Part shown: in pieces, positions 34,985 to 43,808 of the stretch
Layout of the letters: every line of letters begins with the position of its first letter
How positions within the stretch are numbered: position 1 is the stretch's first letter
Origin: Acidimicrobiales bacterium
GTDB taxonomy: Bacteria; Actinomycetota; Acidimicrobiia; Acidimicrobiales; SHLQ01
DNA length: 64,000 bases
NCBI GenBank assembly: GCA_020629635.1
Contig: JAHDCX010000011.1
Location: 112,301-176,300, forward strand
Reading direction: 5' to 3'
The notes under the pieces: model-generated
What the model was told of the DNA's origin: nothing
The model's database searches: none
What the model saw: only the letters and a program-made list of their open reading frames with translations
Translations under genes and position numbers: made by a program

Positions 34985-36406
34985 ATGCCCAGAACCATGA
35001 CCCTGCTGCAGAAACCCACGATCGTGATGGCTGCGGTGGCGATGCTCGTCGCGCCGCTGCTCGTCCTGGCGTTTGCGTCGCCCGCACGCGCCCACGACGG
35101 CACGAGCACCGTCATCTATCTCGACGTGTTCCCCGACGGCTCCGTCGAGGGACAGGTCGAGCATCCGGTTGTATTGCTCAACGAACTGTTCGATTTCGAC
35201 CTCGACCCCGACGAGGCGTCCGAGGACGACATCGCGGCGACCAACGACGTGATGGCGCCATTCAACACAGCGAGCTTCGCCTTCTTCGCCGAGGGCCGTG
35301 AGTGGCCGGTGACCTTCACCGACACCGAGGTCGTCGAAACGGAGAACCGCCTGTATGCGGCCTACAACTTCGAACTCGACGACACGTTCCAGACCGCGCC
35401 TCGCCAGTTCGAGGTGACCTACACCGGGGTGTTCGACCAGGTCGCGGGCCACATCGGCTACGTCGTCGTCCGGACCGACCCCCAAACCGGCACCTTCCGC
35501 AACGACGACCCCGTCGCGGGCGACGAGAACCCGGCGGGCACGGACTTCCAGACCGATTTGTTGACGACCGACGACACCACCTCGATCGTCGACCTCGACG
35601 ACCCGAACACCTTCGCTGCCCTGTGGGCCACGATCGATCTCGGCATGGAGCACATCTTCATCGGGACCGACCACATCCTCTTCGTGCTCGTCCTGTTGCT
35701 TCCGGCCGTGATGTTGTTCTCGCTCGCCACCGACAAGTGGGTCCCGGTACCGAGCTTCGGTGAAGCGCTGTGGCGGGTCGTCAAGATCGCCAGCATGTTC
35801 ACGATTGCGCACTCGATCACGCTCACGCTCGGCGGACTCGGCATCGTCGAGCTGCCGTCGAAACTCGTCGAGACAATCATCGCAATCTCGATCATCGCCG
35901 CCGCGATCCACAACCTCCGTCCGATCTTCGCCAACCGGGAGCACCTGATCGCCTTCGCCTTCGGCATCTTCCACGGCTTCGGTTTCGCCGGGTTGTTGTC
36001 GGACCTCGGTGTGGGACGCGGTCAGCGGCTGCTGTCGCTGTTCGGCTTCAACATCGGTGTCGAGATCGGTCAGATCGTCATCATCATCTTGTTGTTCCCG
36101 GCGCTGTACCTGCTCCGCCGCACGGTCTTCTACCCGGCGATCATTCGTGTCGGCTCGGTGCTGCTCGCCGCAGTCGCCTTCATCTGGGCGATCGAGCGGA
36201 TCTTCGAGGTCTCACTCGGGATCGACGACATCCTCGACCGCTTCACGAAGGCACCGCGGGTGTTCCTCCTGATTGCCGCCGCGACGATCGTCGCCGCCGG
36301 CATCCGCCAGGTCGAGGCCAGCCGGGGGCGCCTGCTTCCGCTGCGCAGCCTCGGCGAGGTCGACGGCGACGGCACCACCGAGGTCCGAGAGCCCGAACTC
36401 GTCTGA
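34985..36406 (+). CDS. HupE/UreJ-family membrane protein
   Basis: A 473-residue secreted/membrane protein: signal peptide (about 1-36, ending SPARAHDG), an extracytoplasmic beta-rich domain (about 37-215), and a HupE/UreJ_2-type membrane domain of six or seven helices with GMEHIFIGTDHILFVL, FTIAHSITLTL and FGIFHGFGFAGLL, whose His/Asp residues suggest metal handling. HupE-type proteins have been linked to nickel or other metal uptake; the cargo here is unknown. A strong Shine-Dalgarno (AGAGGCGGAG) precedes the ATG at 34985. A hairpin follows at 36423-36453. Confidence 0.88.
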   Translation: MPRTMTLLQKPTIVMAAVAMLVAPLLVLAFASPARAHDGTSTVIYLDVFPDGSVEGQVEHPVVLLNELFDFDLDPDEASEDDIAATNDVMAPFNTASFAFFAEGREWPVTFTDTEVVETENRLYAAYNFELDDTFQTAPRQFEVTYTGVFDQVAGHIGYVVVRTDPQTGTFRNDDPVAGDENPAGTDFQTDLLTTDDTTSIVDLDDPNTFAALWATIDLGMEHIFIGTDHILFVLVLLLPAVMLFSLATDKWVPVPSFGEALWRVVKIASMFTIAHSITLTLGGLGIVELPSKLVETIIAISIIAAAIHNLRPIFANREHLIAFAFGIFHGFGFAGLLSDLGVGRGQRLLSLFGFNIGVEIGQIVIIILLFPALYLLRRTVFYPAIIRVGSVLLAAVAFIWAIERIFEVSLGIDDILDRFTKAPRVFLLIAAATIVAAGIRQVEASRGRLLPLRSLGEVDGDGTTEVREPELV

Positions 36407-36422
36407 TCGAGAGACTCGGTGG

Positions 36423-36453
36423 GGGTTCGGGGTGCGCGTCGCACCTCGAACCC
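36423..36453 (+). terminator. Hairpin terminator candidate between convergent genes
   Basis: A 14-base-pair stem (GGGTTCGGGGTGCG with CGCACCTCGAACCC, one G-U pair) around a three-base loop, located between two convergent genes. No U tract follows, so it may act as an intrinsic hairpin typical of actinobacteria or as a transcript end stabiliser. The minus-strand version has one mismatch. Confidence 0.6.
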
Positions 36454-36469
36454 GCACGACGGGCGACGC

Positions 36470-36955
36470 TCAGGACTCGAGTCGGCGCCGAATGCCCTCG
36501 AGCGTCTTGACCATGTTCTCCTGCAGGGCGAGGAGGCGGGCCTCGATGATGGCCGACTCCTGATCGGGGTCTTCCTCGACTCGCGCACGGAGTCCGGAGT
36601 TGCCGGGTCCGTGGACGAAGCCGTACTCGACCTCGGTCGCCTTCGGCACGGGGGTGAGGGTCAGCGTCCACGTCGCGGTGGGATTGTCGGGGTCGCCGAC
36701 CTGCCAGGCGAAGCTCCGACCCGGCTCCGCCACGGTCACTGTCGAGGTGGTCTCCCATTCTCGGTCCCCGAGCTTCTGACGGCCGACGAAGGTCGACCCG
36801 ACGCTGCCAGGGCGACCCGACGACCAGCGGCCTTCCTGGAACTCGGTCCCGTAGCTCGCCATGGCGTCGAGATCGGACGCGACCGCGTAGATCCGCTCGG
36901 CATCGGCTCGGATTCGGGTCTGCACGCTCACCGAAGGACTGTCGGACATCCGCAT
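36470..36955 (-). CDS. SRPBCC (START/polyketide-cyclase-like) protein
   Basis: A 161-residue single-domain protein of the SRPBCC fold: strand VQTRIRADAERIYAVASDLDAMASYG, then GSVGSTFVGRQKLGDREWETTSTVTVAEPGR (pattern) and TWTLTLTPVPKATEVEYGFVHGPG, ending in a long helix. Such proteins bind hydrophobic ligands; no partner is indicated. Starts at 36955 or 36949 are both possible. It diverges from the molybdopterin oxidoreductase gene with a 43-base gap. Confidence 0.87.
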   Translation of the reverse strand: MRMSDSPSVSVQTRIRADAERIYAVASDLDAMASYGTEFQEGRWSSGRPGSVGSTFVGRQKLGDREWETTSTVTVAEPGRSFAWQVGDPDNPTATWTLTLTPVPKATEVEYGFVHGPGNSGLRARVEEDPDQESAIIEARLLALQENMVKTLEGIRRRLES

Positions 36956-36998
36956 GATCCAAGTCTGTCACGATCGAGGGCGCGTCTACGCTTGTGAC

Positions 36999-39254
36999 AT
37001 GAGCAACACCCCCGTTTGGCACAAGACCGTCTGCATTCTCTGCTCGAACAACTGCGGAGTCGAGGTTCGTCTTGACGATCGACGGTTCGAACGCGTGCGG
37101 GGCAACAAGGCCCATGTGGCGTCGAAGGGCTACACGTGCGAGAAAGCGCTCCGACTCGACCACTACCAGAACGCCGCCGGACGACTGACCAGCCCCCTCA
37201 AGAAGCTTCCCGACGGGTCCTTCATCGAACTCGACTGGGACACCGCCATCGAGGAGGTCGCGGCCGCACTCGTCTCCGTGAATGACACGTACGGGACCGG
37301 CAAGATCCTCTATTACGGCGGGGGCGGCCAGGGAAATCATCTCGGAGGCACCTACGGCACCGGTCTTCGAAACGCCCTCGGCATCACCCGCAAGTCGAAC
37401 GCCCTTGCGCAGGAGAAGACGGGCGAGGCCTGGGTGGAAGGCCGCATGTACGGCACCCACACCCATGGAGAGTTCGCCGAGGCGGAGGTGAGCATCTTCC
37501 TCGGCAAGAACCCGTGGCACAGCCACGGGTTCGACGAGACGCGTCGGGTGCTCAAGGAGATCGCCGCAGACGATGCACGTTCGATGATTGTGATCGATGT
37601 TCGGCGGACCGAGACGGCGGACCTCGCCGACCACTTCGTCCAGGTCGTGCCGGGGGGCGATGCCTTCCTGCTGGCGGCGATCCTCGGGGTGATCGTCCAA
37701 GAGGGATTGACCGCCGACGACTGGATTGCCGAGAACGTCGTCGGCGCGCCGGAGGTGATTGCGGCCTTCAGCGACGTCGATGTGGACGACTTCTCGCGTC
37801 GTGCTGGTGTCGCCGTGGACACGGTTCGATCGGTGGCCCGTCGCATCGCTGGTGCGTCGAGCGTGGCGATCTACGAGGACCTCGGGGTCGAGATGGCACC
37901 CAACTCCACACTCATCTCGTGGCTGCAACGGGTGATCACGACCCTCGTCGGGTCCTATGGCGTCGAAGGCGGGATGAGTGCGCACACGGCGCTCGTCCCG
38001 CTCTTCACCTATGGCGCCGCCGGAAAAGAACCCGTCGACCCGGTGACCGGCGGCGCGGTGATCTCCGGGATGATCCCCTGCAACGAGATCGCCGACGGCA
38101 TCCTCTCGGATCACCCCGATCGCAGTCGGGCAATGGTGATCGAGTCGGCCAACCCGGTGCATTCGCTCGCCGAGTCGAGCAAGTTCCGGGCGGCGATGGA
38201 TGCCTGCGACGTCACCGTTGTGGTCGACCTGTACATGACCGAGACGGCGCGCGAGGCCGATTTCGTGCTCCCCGCCTCCTCCCAATACGAGAAGGCCGAA
38301 ATGACGTTCTTCGCGATGGGCTTCCCGGAGAACACCGCAACGCTGCGTGCGCCGATCCTCGAGCCCCTCGAGGGGACACTCCCCGAAGCCGAGATCCATC
38401 GCCGGCTCGCGCTTGCGATCGGGGTCGTGACCGAGGAGGACCTCGAGCCTTTGCGGGCAGCTGCCGCCGAGTCGCTGACGGACTTCGCCGACGCGTTCAT
38501 GGGTGCGGCGGCATCCAACCCGGCCTTGGCGGGGATGGGAGCCGTGGTGTTGTACGACGCGATCGGTCCGACGCTGCCCGAGGGCATGGCCGGAGCCGCG
38601 CCGATGTGGTTCAGCTGCCAGCAACTCGCGATGCGCTACCCCGATGCCGTCCGGGCCGCCGGTCATGTGGGCGACGGCGTCGAGCTCGGCAACTCGTTGT
38701 TCGCCGCGCTGATCGAGTCCCGCGACGGGATCGTCATCACCAAGCACGAGATCGGCGACTCGTTCGACCTGCTACGAACCTCCGACCAGAAGATCCACGT
38801 CGCCATCCCCGAGATGCTCGACGCCCTCGCCGGGCTCGCCGACGAACCGACCCGGCACACCACCGACGAGTTCCCGATCGTGCTCTCGGCCGGTGAGCGC
38901 CGCAGTTTCACCGCCAACACGATCATGCGCGACCCCGCCTGGCGCAAGAAAGACCCCGAAGGGGCACTGCGGCTCTCCCCCGCCGATGCCGCGGCCATCG
39001 GCGCCCAGACCGGCGACCGGATCCGCGTCGTCACGCCGGGTGGATCGGCGGTCGCCGTCGCCGAGGTCTCCGACACGATGCAGGACGGCCACGTTGCGCT
39101 GCCCAACGGACTCGGCCTGGGTCACGCCCCTGCGGGAGGCGAACCCGAACTGACCGGCGTCGCCCCGAACGAGCTGACGACGACCGATTGGCGCGACCCG
39201 ATCGCCGGCACTCCCTGGCACAAACACGTGCCCGCTCGCCTCGAACGCGTCTGA
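36999..39254 (+). CDS. Molybdopterin-dependent oxidoreductase (DMSO reductase family)
   Basis: A 751-residue Mo/W-bisPGD enzyme. The N-terminal 4Fe-4S site is C-x2-C-x3-C ... C (CILCSNNCGVEV, YTCEK). Family domains follow: GGGGQGNHLGG, FLGKNPWHSHG, EDLGVEMAPNSTLISWLQRV, VVVDLYMTETAREADFVLPAS, and a C-terminal molydopterin-dinucleotide binding barrel from about residue 620. No twin-arginine signal is seen, so it is cytoplasmic. At the usual Mo-ligand position (Cys, Sec or Ser in formate dehydrogenase and nitrate reductases) the sequence reads QEKTGEAWVEGRMYG, with no Cys or TGA. The substrate is not identifiable. The ATG at 36999 is preferred over 36954. Confidence 0.9.
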   Translation: MSNTPVWHKTVCILCSNNCGVEVRLDDRRFERVRGNKAHVASKGYTCEKALRLDHYQNAAGRLTSPLKKLPDGSFIELDWDTAIEEVAAALVSVNDTYGTGKILYYGGGGQGNHLGGTYGTGLRNALGITRKSNALAQEKTGEAWVEGRMYGTHTHGEFAEAEVSIFLGKNPWHSHGFDETRRVLKEIAADDARSMIVIDVRRTETADLADHFVQVVPGGDAFLLAAILGVIVQEGLTADDWIAENVVGAPEVIAAFSDVDVDDFSRRAGVAVDTVRSVARRIAGASSVAIYEDLGVEMAPNSTLISWLQRVITTLVGSYGVEGGMSAHTALVPLFTYGAAGKEPVDPVTGGAVISGMIPCNEIADGILSDHPDRSRAMVIESANPVHSLAESSKFRAAMDACDVTVVVDLYMTETAREADFVLPASSQYEKAEMTFFAMGFPENTATLRAPILEPLEGTLPEAEIHRRLALAIGVVTEEDLEPLRAAAAESLTDFADAFMGAAASNPALAGMGAVVLYDAIGPTLPEGMAGAAPMWFSCQQLAMRYPDAVRAAGHVGDGVELGNSLFAALIESRDGIVITKHEIGDSFDLLRTSDQKIHVAIPEMLDALAGLADEPTRHTTDEFPIVLSAGERRSFTANTIMRDPAWRKKDPEGALRLSPADAAAIGAQTGDRIRVVTPGGSAVAVAEVSDTMQDGHVALPNGLGLGHAPAGGEPELTGVAPNELTTTDWRDPIAGTPWHKHVPARLERV

Positions 39255-39263
39255 GACCCGGCG

Positions 39264-39866
39264 TCAGGGGCGAAGCGAGCGGCCCGCCAGAAAGGCGTTC
39301 CGTTCCTGCTCGCACGCATCAACGACGTGACACGTGCGGTCGTGGTCGTTGGTCAGTCCCTCTGACTGCATGAAGGCATAGGCGGTCGTCGGGCCGAAGA
39401 ACCTCCAGCCGCGTCGCTTGAGTTCCTTGGCGAGCGCCGCCGAACGCGCCGTCGACGTCGGAATCCCACCGTCGGCGGTTCGTTCGGGTTCGTCGACCGC
39501 CCACGCCCAGATCCAATCGACGAGTGACCCTTCGGTCTCCACGAGTTCGATGGCCCGGCGGGCGTTGTTGATCGTGGCTTCGATCTTGCCTCGATGCCGG
39601 ATGATGCCGGCATCGTCGAGGAGCCGTAGCACGTCTCGCTCGCCGTAGGCCGCGACCGTCTCGAGATCGAACCCGGCAAACACCTCACGGAAGCGATCCC
39701 GTTTGCGAAGGATCGTCAGCCAACTCAGGCCGGACTGGAATCCCTCGAGACAGATCTTCTCGAACAGGCGAGCGGCATCGGTCGTCGGCCGTCCCCACTC
39801 GTCATCGTGATAGGCGACGTAGTCCTCGAGATCACCGGGCCACGCGCATCGAACAACTGCGCCCAT
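39264..39866 (-). CDS. tag: DNA-3-methyladenine glycosylase I
   Basis: Base-excision repair enzyme of 200 residues that removes 3-methyladenine. The zinc-binding N-terminal Cys (RCAWPG), YHDDEWGRP, the helix-hairpin-helix region FQSGLSWLTILRKRDRFREVF (pattern), AGIIRHRGKIEATINNA and FGPTTAYAFMQSEGLTNDH are all family hallmarks, followed by H in TCHVV as a zinc ligand. Full length. Its 3' end is nine bases after the molybdopterin oxidoreductase stop (convergent). Confidence 0.95.
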   Translation of the reverse strand: MGAVVRCAWPGDLEDYVAYHDDEWGRPTTDAARLFEKICLEGFQSGLSWLTILRKRDRFREVFAGFDLETVAAYGERDVLRLLDDAGIIRHRGKIEATINNARRAIELVETEGSLVDWIWAWAVDEPERTADGGIPTSTARSAALAKELKRRGWRFFGPTTAYAFMQSEGLTNDHDRTCHVVDACEQERNAFLAGRSLRP

Positions 39867-39881
39867 GCCCCGTGTCTATCG

Positions 39882-40079
39882 CTAGCAGACCGGATCCAGG
39901 GGGTCGTCGTCGAAGAGATCGTCGAGCCAGGCGGCGCCCGCAGCGGGGTGATAGCGGCCGCGACGACGCATTCGCTCCGAGGCGAAGTCGACGATGTTGG
40001 TGTCTTCGACGGGAGTGGGCTCGACCTCGGGTTCGGCGAGGTCCGCGCCCGCCGGAACGAGGTGGAGGTGACGTGCCAT
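39882..40079 (-). CDS. Small hypothetical protein
   Basis: A 65-residue reading frame beginning MARHLHLVPAG and ending DDDPLDPVC, with acidic stretches and a basic patch RMRRRGRYH. No family is recognised. It sits 15 bases upstream of tag on the same strand and the codon style fits its neighbours. The case for translation rests on context and composition only. Confidence 0.5.
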   Translation of the reverse strand: MARHLHLVPAGADLAEPEVEPTPVEDTNIVDFASERMRRRGRYHPAAGAAWLDDLFDDDPLDPVC

Positions 40080-40142
40080 GTGAATCGCATCGGCACGGAC
40101 ACTCGATTTCTGAAGGATGGTGGACCGAACGACCCACCGTTG

Positions 40143-40916
40143 TCACCCGCGACTGAGCTCGATCAGGAGGTCGAGGTCTGCCTGGCTCGGTTGTGCCCCA
40201 ACCGACGAGCGGGTCGTGATGCCCGTCTCCCACACGGCGAACGCCTCGGCGAAGTCGCCGGCGCCGGTGGCGAAGTCGGGAGCAGACGCGGACGGCCACC
40301 ACGGCACGCTCGAATCGATGCCCCGTTGGGCGATCCAGCGGTCCCGGTCGTCTGCGCTGTTGTATTCGACATCGAGCACGTGTCCGAGCTCATGGGCGAT
40401 GACCCGGTGGAGGGTGGCTTCGGTGTCGGCATCACGCACGAAGACCTCGACCCGGCGTTCTCGTGGGTAGGTGAGTGCACGGAGTCCGTCGCGAGGTCCG
40501 AGGAACTCGATCTCCCACCCGGGGAAGGCGCTTCGCCAGTCGAATCGGACACGACGTAGCGCACGTTCGCCGATCGAGGCGGGGGGAACCGTGCTGGTGA
40601 CGAGCGGGACCGAGTCCGGAATGACGGACGGGGCAACGGCCGACGAACTCGGGAGGGTCGTGGTTGAACTCGTGGTCGTGAGGCTGGTGGCCGGCGCAAT
40701 GGTGGCGCGTGTGGTCGAGGTGATCGCCTCCACCTCGGGCTCGACGAAGGCCACCGACGACGTTGTCGACGCGGGCGCAGAGGTTGTGCCGGGTGCGACG
40801 GCGACGACCGGAGACGATGTCACGTCCGCGTCGACCGCGAGTTGGGACGACGCCGCCCACGCAAGCGTGATCACCAACGGCACGATCGCGACGCGTCGCC
40901 AAGCCCCTCGTTGCAT
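40143..40916 (-). CDS. Secreted HELGH metallopeptidase-like protein
   Basis: A 257-residue protein: N-terminal signal/anchor (about 5-23), a long Ser/Thr/Pro/Val linker to about residue 112, then a compact domain with the zinc motif HELGH (175-179) in TLHRVIAHELGHVLD and a downstream EAFAVWETG that could give the third ligand or support. Such minimal gluzincin-like domains (DUF-type) occur in actinobacterial secreted proteins. Activity is inferred from the motif. Confidence 0.85.
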   Translation of the reverse strand: MQRGAWRRVAIVPLVITLAWAASSQLAVDADVTSSPVVAVAPGTTSAPASTTSSVAFVEPEVEAITSTTRATIAPATSLTTTSSTTTLPSSSAVAPSVIPDSVPLVTSTVPPASIGERALRRVRFDWRSAFPGWEIEFLGPRDGLRALTYPRERRVEVFVRDADTEATLHRVIAHELGHVLDVEYNSADDRDRWIAQRGIDSSVPWWPSASAPDFATGAGDFAEAFAVWETGITTRSSVGAQPSQADLDLLIELSRG

Positions 40917-40941
40917 CAGGGGTCATTGGTAGAACATCCTG

Positions 40942-40964
40942 CCGGGCCGGGCAAAACGGCCCGG
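40942..40964 (-). terminator. GC-rich hairpin after the ArsC-like gene
   Basis: A perfect eight-base-pair stem CCGGGCCG/CGGCCCGG with a seven-base loop, six bases past the stop of the ArsC-like gene on the minus strand. No U tract follows. Likely a transcript end for the ArsC-like/P-II unit. Confidence 0.5.
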
Positions 40965-40969
40965 AGCGT

Positions 40970-41326
40970 TCAGCTCAGGAATTCGGCGATCCGGCCCTTC
41001 GGACGCCCGATGATGGCCCGGTCGCCACGGACGATGACCGGCCGTTGCAGGAGCGCCTTCTGCTCGCTCAGCAACTCGACGACGGCGTCGGGATTGTCGA
41101 CGTAGTCGTCTGGGTCGAGCTCGAGCTTCTTGAACTTCGAGTCCTTGCGGACGAGGTCTTCGACCGGGTCCTCGAGCCCGGCAACGATCGCCCGCAGCTG
41201 GTCAGCGTCGGGCGGCTCCTTCATGTAGAGCACGACTTCGTGGTCGACCCCAAGCTCCTCGGCGACCGCCAAGGCATTCTTGGACGAACCTCAATGGGGG
41301 TTGTGGTAGATGGTGACGTCAGCCAT
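40970..41326 (-). CDS. ArsC/Spx-family thioredoxin-fold protein with selenocysteine
   Basis: Reading from ATG 41326 on the minus strand gives MADVTIYHNPH-TGA-GSSKNALAVAEE and then an open frame to 40970 (118 residues counting the TGA). ArsC-family reductases have the redox Cys in YHNPxCxxS(R/K)xAL at this position, so the TGA (41291-41293) is read as Sec12. The rest fits the family: VVLYMKEPPDADQLRAIV, LELDPDDYVDNPDAVVELL and RPVIVRGDRAIIGRP. It may be an arsenate reductase or a thiol oxidoreductase. Selenoprotein ArsC homologues have been reported from environmental sequence. No clear Shine-Dalgarno is seen. It lies 17 bases after the P-II gene. Confidence 0.88.
41269..41293 (-). promoter_or_regulatory. 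arsC-like Sec codon and candidate SECIS hairpin
   Basis: In-frame TGA (41291-41293) followed seven bases later by the stem-loop CCAAG-AATGC-CTTGG (41283-41269). Placement and stem length are nearly the same as in the selD candidate, which supports both as local SelB targets. Confidence 0.6.
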
Positions 41327-41343
41327 GAGAGGGAGTCTCGCGC

Positions 41344-41682
<339 letters not shown>

Positions 41683-41746
41683 TCATCTCTCCTCGGTCCG
41701 GGTCCGGATCTCAGAGTACGGCCTCACCGTGCCAGCTGCGACGCAC

Positions 41747-42553
41747 TCAGTCGTCGAGGGCCTCGTTGATCGACGCCGTCGCCCGCGCCGCCGCCGCCCG
41801 GGCGCTCGAGGTCGACCGGTCCGCGTCGCCATCCGCGCTCCCTTCGGCGCTCACGATGCTCCAGACCATCGCGCCGACCACGCCGCCGAGAAGCGGGAAC
41901 ACGATGAAGGCCCAAAGCTGTTCGAGCGAGTCCCCGCCGGCGAAGACCGCCATCCCGAGCGATCGGGCGGGGTTGACCGACGTGTTGTCGATCGGAATCG
42001 ACACGAGATGGATCACCGTCAAGGTGACGCCAACGTGCACACCAACGGCCGCTGCGGAATATCCCCGGGCGGTCGTCGAACACACGACGAAGACGAGGAT
42101 CGCCGTGAAGGCCACTTCGGCGATCACCATCGGCCAGAAGCCCATGAAGTCGCCCGTCCACAGGTTCGTGGCGAAATTCGAGTCGGTGGCGCCCTCCCAG
42201 GTCTGACCGAGCGAGGAGCTCGAGCTCGCCGTGCTGGCGATCGCCCAGATCGTCAGCGCACCGAGGACGGCGCCAACGACCTGACCAATCACGTACGACG
42301 GGATGGATCGCGCCGGAACTTCACCCCGCAGCGCCAGGCCGAGCGTCACCGCTGGATTGACGTGCCCTCCCGAGATCGGGCCGATCGCGTAGGCGATGGC
42401 AGTGAGGGAAAGGCCGAACCCGAGCGAAACGGCGAGCACGCCAGCGTCGCCAAACGCTCCGGGGATGGCCGCAAGGACGGCAAGACCTGGGCCACCGAGC
42501 ATGAGGAGATACGTGCCCACCAGTTCTGCCGCGAGAATTCGAGTCTCACGCAT
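41747..42553 (-). CDS. Aquaporin (MIP family)
   Basis: A 268-residue channel with six transmembrane helices and two half-helices carrying the NPA boxes GGHVNPAVT and NTSVNPARS. The layout fits AqpZ-type water channels. The cytoplasmic C-terminal tail (about 235-268) is rich in Ala, Asp and Ser. It is upstream of the P-II gene with a 64-base gap on the same strand. Confidence 0.93.
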   Translation of the reverse strand: MRETRILAAELVGTYLLMLGGPGLAVLAAIPGAFGDAGVLAVSLGFGLSLTAIAYAIGPISGGHVNPAVTLGLALRGEVPARSIPSYVIGQVVGAVLGALTIWAIASTASSSSSLGQTWEGATDSNFATNLWTGDFMGFWPMVIAEVAFTAILVFVVCSTTARGYSAAAVGVHVGVTLTVIHLVSIPIDNTSVNPARSLGMAVFAGGDSLEQLWAFIVFPLLGGVVGAMVWSIVSAEGSADGDADRSTSSARAAAARATASINEALDD

Positions 42554-42611
42554 GGTCGCTCATCGTAGGGTCAGGCCACCACGCAGCGTGGGACCATCGG
42601 TACGGCGGTGC

Positions 42612-43664
42612 TCAGGGTCGATCGACGTAGAGCGAGCGTGTGTCCCACCGAATCTCGCCCGACGTCGATTCGGCCGGCCAATCGACCGCGATTTCGACAT
42701 AGGGCACTGCGGGCGCCGGCCAGACCCACCAGTCCACCGTGACGATCGTCTGGTCCGGTTGGCGGCGGTCGTTCATCGTCGTGCGCTCTTCGCGCTGGCC
42801 GAGACGGATGAGTCGAGTATCGACGGGAGCCGCCACGCTGAACCGGTCGTGAACTGCACGATTGTCCGCGATTGGACCATCAGGTCCCGACAGACGCAAC
42901 AAGAAAAAGTCCGGCCCATCGACGTATCGAGCGCCCTGGCCCGGCACGAGGGATTCTTCGGGGACAAACACCGGCGGCAGCACCCATGGTCGCAATGAGC
43001 GTGTCGTCAGGGTGAAGCCAAGGCCACCACCATCGGTGGCGACGGTGCTGAGCTCGATACGAGCAGAGGAGCTCTCTGCGACCGTCGTCGCTCGGCCCGA
43101 ACCCGGCGCCAGCGACCGCAACCTCGACGACGCCCCGGGGCCCCACCACGGTTGGTGGAGTCCGTCACGGCGATCGAGCGCCGCGATGAGGTCGTCGACC
43201 TCGGCTTTGGTGAGGTGGCGGAGTCCATACGAGACGAGCCGCCGAACCTCGTCCGGTGCCACACCAAGGTCCGTCAGAACTCGGCAGGCGCCCGACGCGT
43301 CGTCGGCGAGCAGGCCGTGCAGAAGTTCGAACGGTCCGGTTGGGCCGCCGCCATCGATCCGCGGCGTCTGGAGCGCCTGCGTGGCCCGAATCGAGAGCTG
43401 CGGCGGGCCAGCGAGCGACACACCGGCGAGCTGTCGTTGTTCGAGCAGTCGTTCGATCGCTCGGTCGACTCGCATCGTGTTCAACGCGAACAACTCGGTG
43501 AGTTCGGCCACGTCCGCACGAGCCGTCGCCACCAAGCCGTACAAAAGGTATTCGGTTCCACAATGCGCGTCGCCGTTGGCCAGCGCCGCGTGGCGGGCCA
43601 CGTCCAACGCAAGGTGGGCCTGATCGTCGAGATCGAAGGGCTCGACACCGGGTGTTTCCTCCAC
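42612..43664 (-). CDS. Clp N-domain-like protein without ATPase
   Basis: A 350-residue protein. Residues about 5-150 resemble the Clp N-terminal (double repeat) domain: HLALDVARHAALANGDAHCGTEYLLYGLVA and a second repeat near PFELLHGLLADDASGACRVLTDLGV (patterns). No AAA+ module follows. The C-terminal 190 residues are beta-rich and unrecognised (LGFTLTTRSLRPWVLP, TIVTVDWWVWPAPA). Stand-alone Clp-N proteins may bind peptides. The GTG at 43664 is chosen; an upstream in-frame ATG at 43769 adds poorly conserved sequence. Confidence 0.75.
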   Translation of the reverse strand: MEETPGVEPFDLDDQAHLALDVARHAALANGDAHCGTEYLLYGLVATARADVAELTELFALNTMRVDRAIERLLEQRQLAGVSLAGPPQLSIRATQALQTPRIDGGGPTGPFELLHGLLADDASGACRVLTDLGVAPDEVRRLVSYGLRHLTKAEVDDLIAALDRRDGLHQPWWGPGASSRLRSLAPGSGRATTVAESSSARIELSTVATDGGGLGFTLTTRSLRPWVLPPVFVPEESLVPGQGARYVDGPDFFLLRLSGPDGPIADNRAVHDRFSVAAPVDTRLIRLGQREERTTMNDRRQPDQTIVTVDWWVWPAPAVPYVEIAVDWPAESTSGEIRWDTRSLYVDRP

Positions 43665-43808
43665 GTCCCCGAAGGTAGAAGGTCGATCCCGCGCGGTGAA
43701 GTGTGCCCGGCCGAATGGAGCCCGATTGCCCAACCGAGCTGGTCCGGAGGCACCACCTCGCGCCCGCATCCACCGTCTGCGCGAGCCCGGTCCCTACCTT
43801 TTGGTGGC

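Noticed and set aside
36243..38747. Minus-strand frame of about 830 codons across the molybdopterin oxidoreductase
   Set aside because: No domain or signal; the plus strand carries a full-length recognised enzyme.
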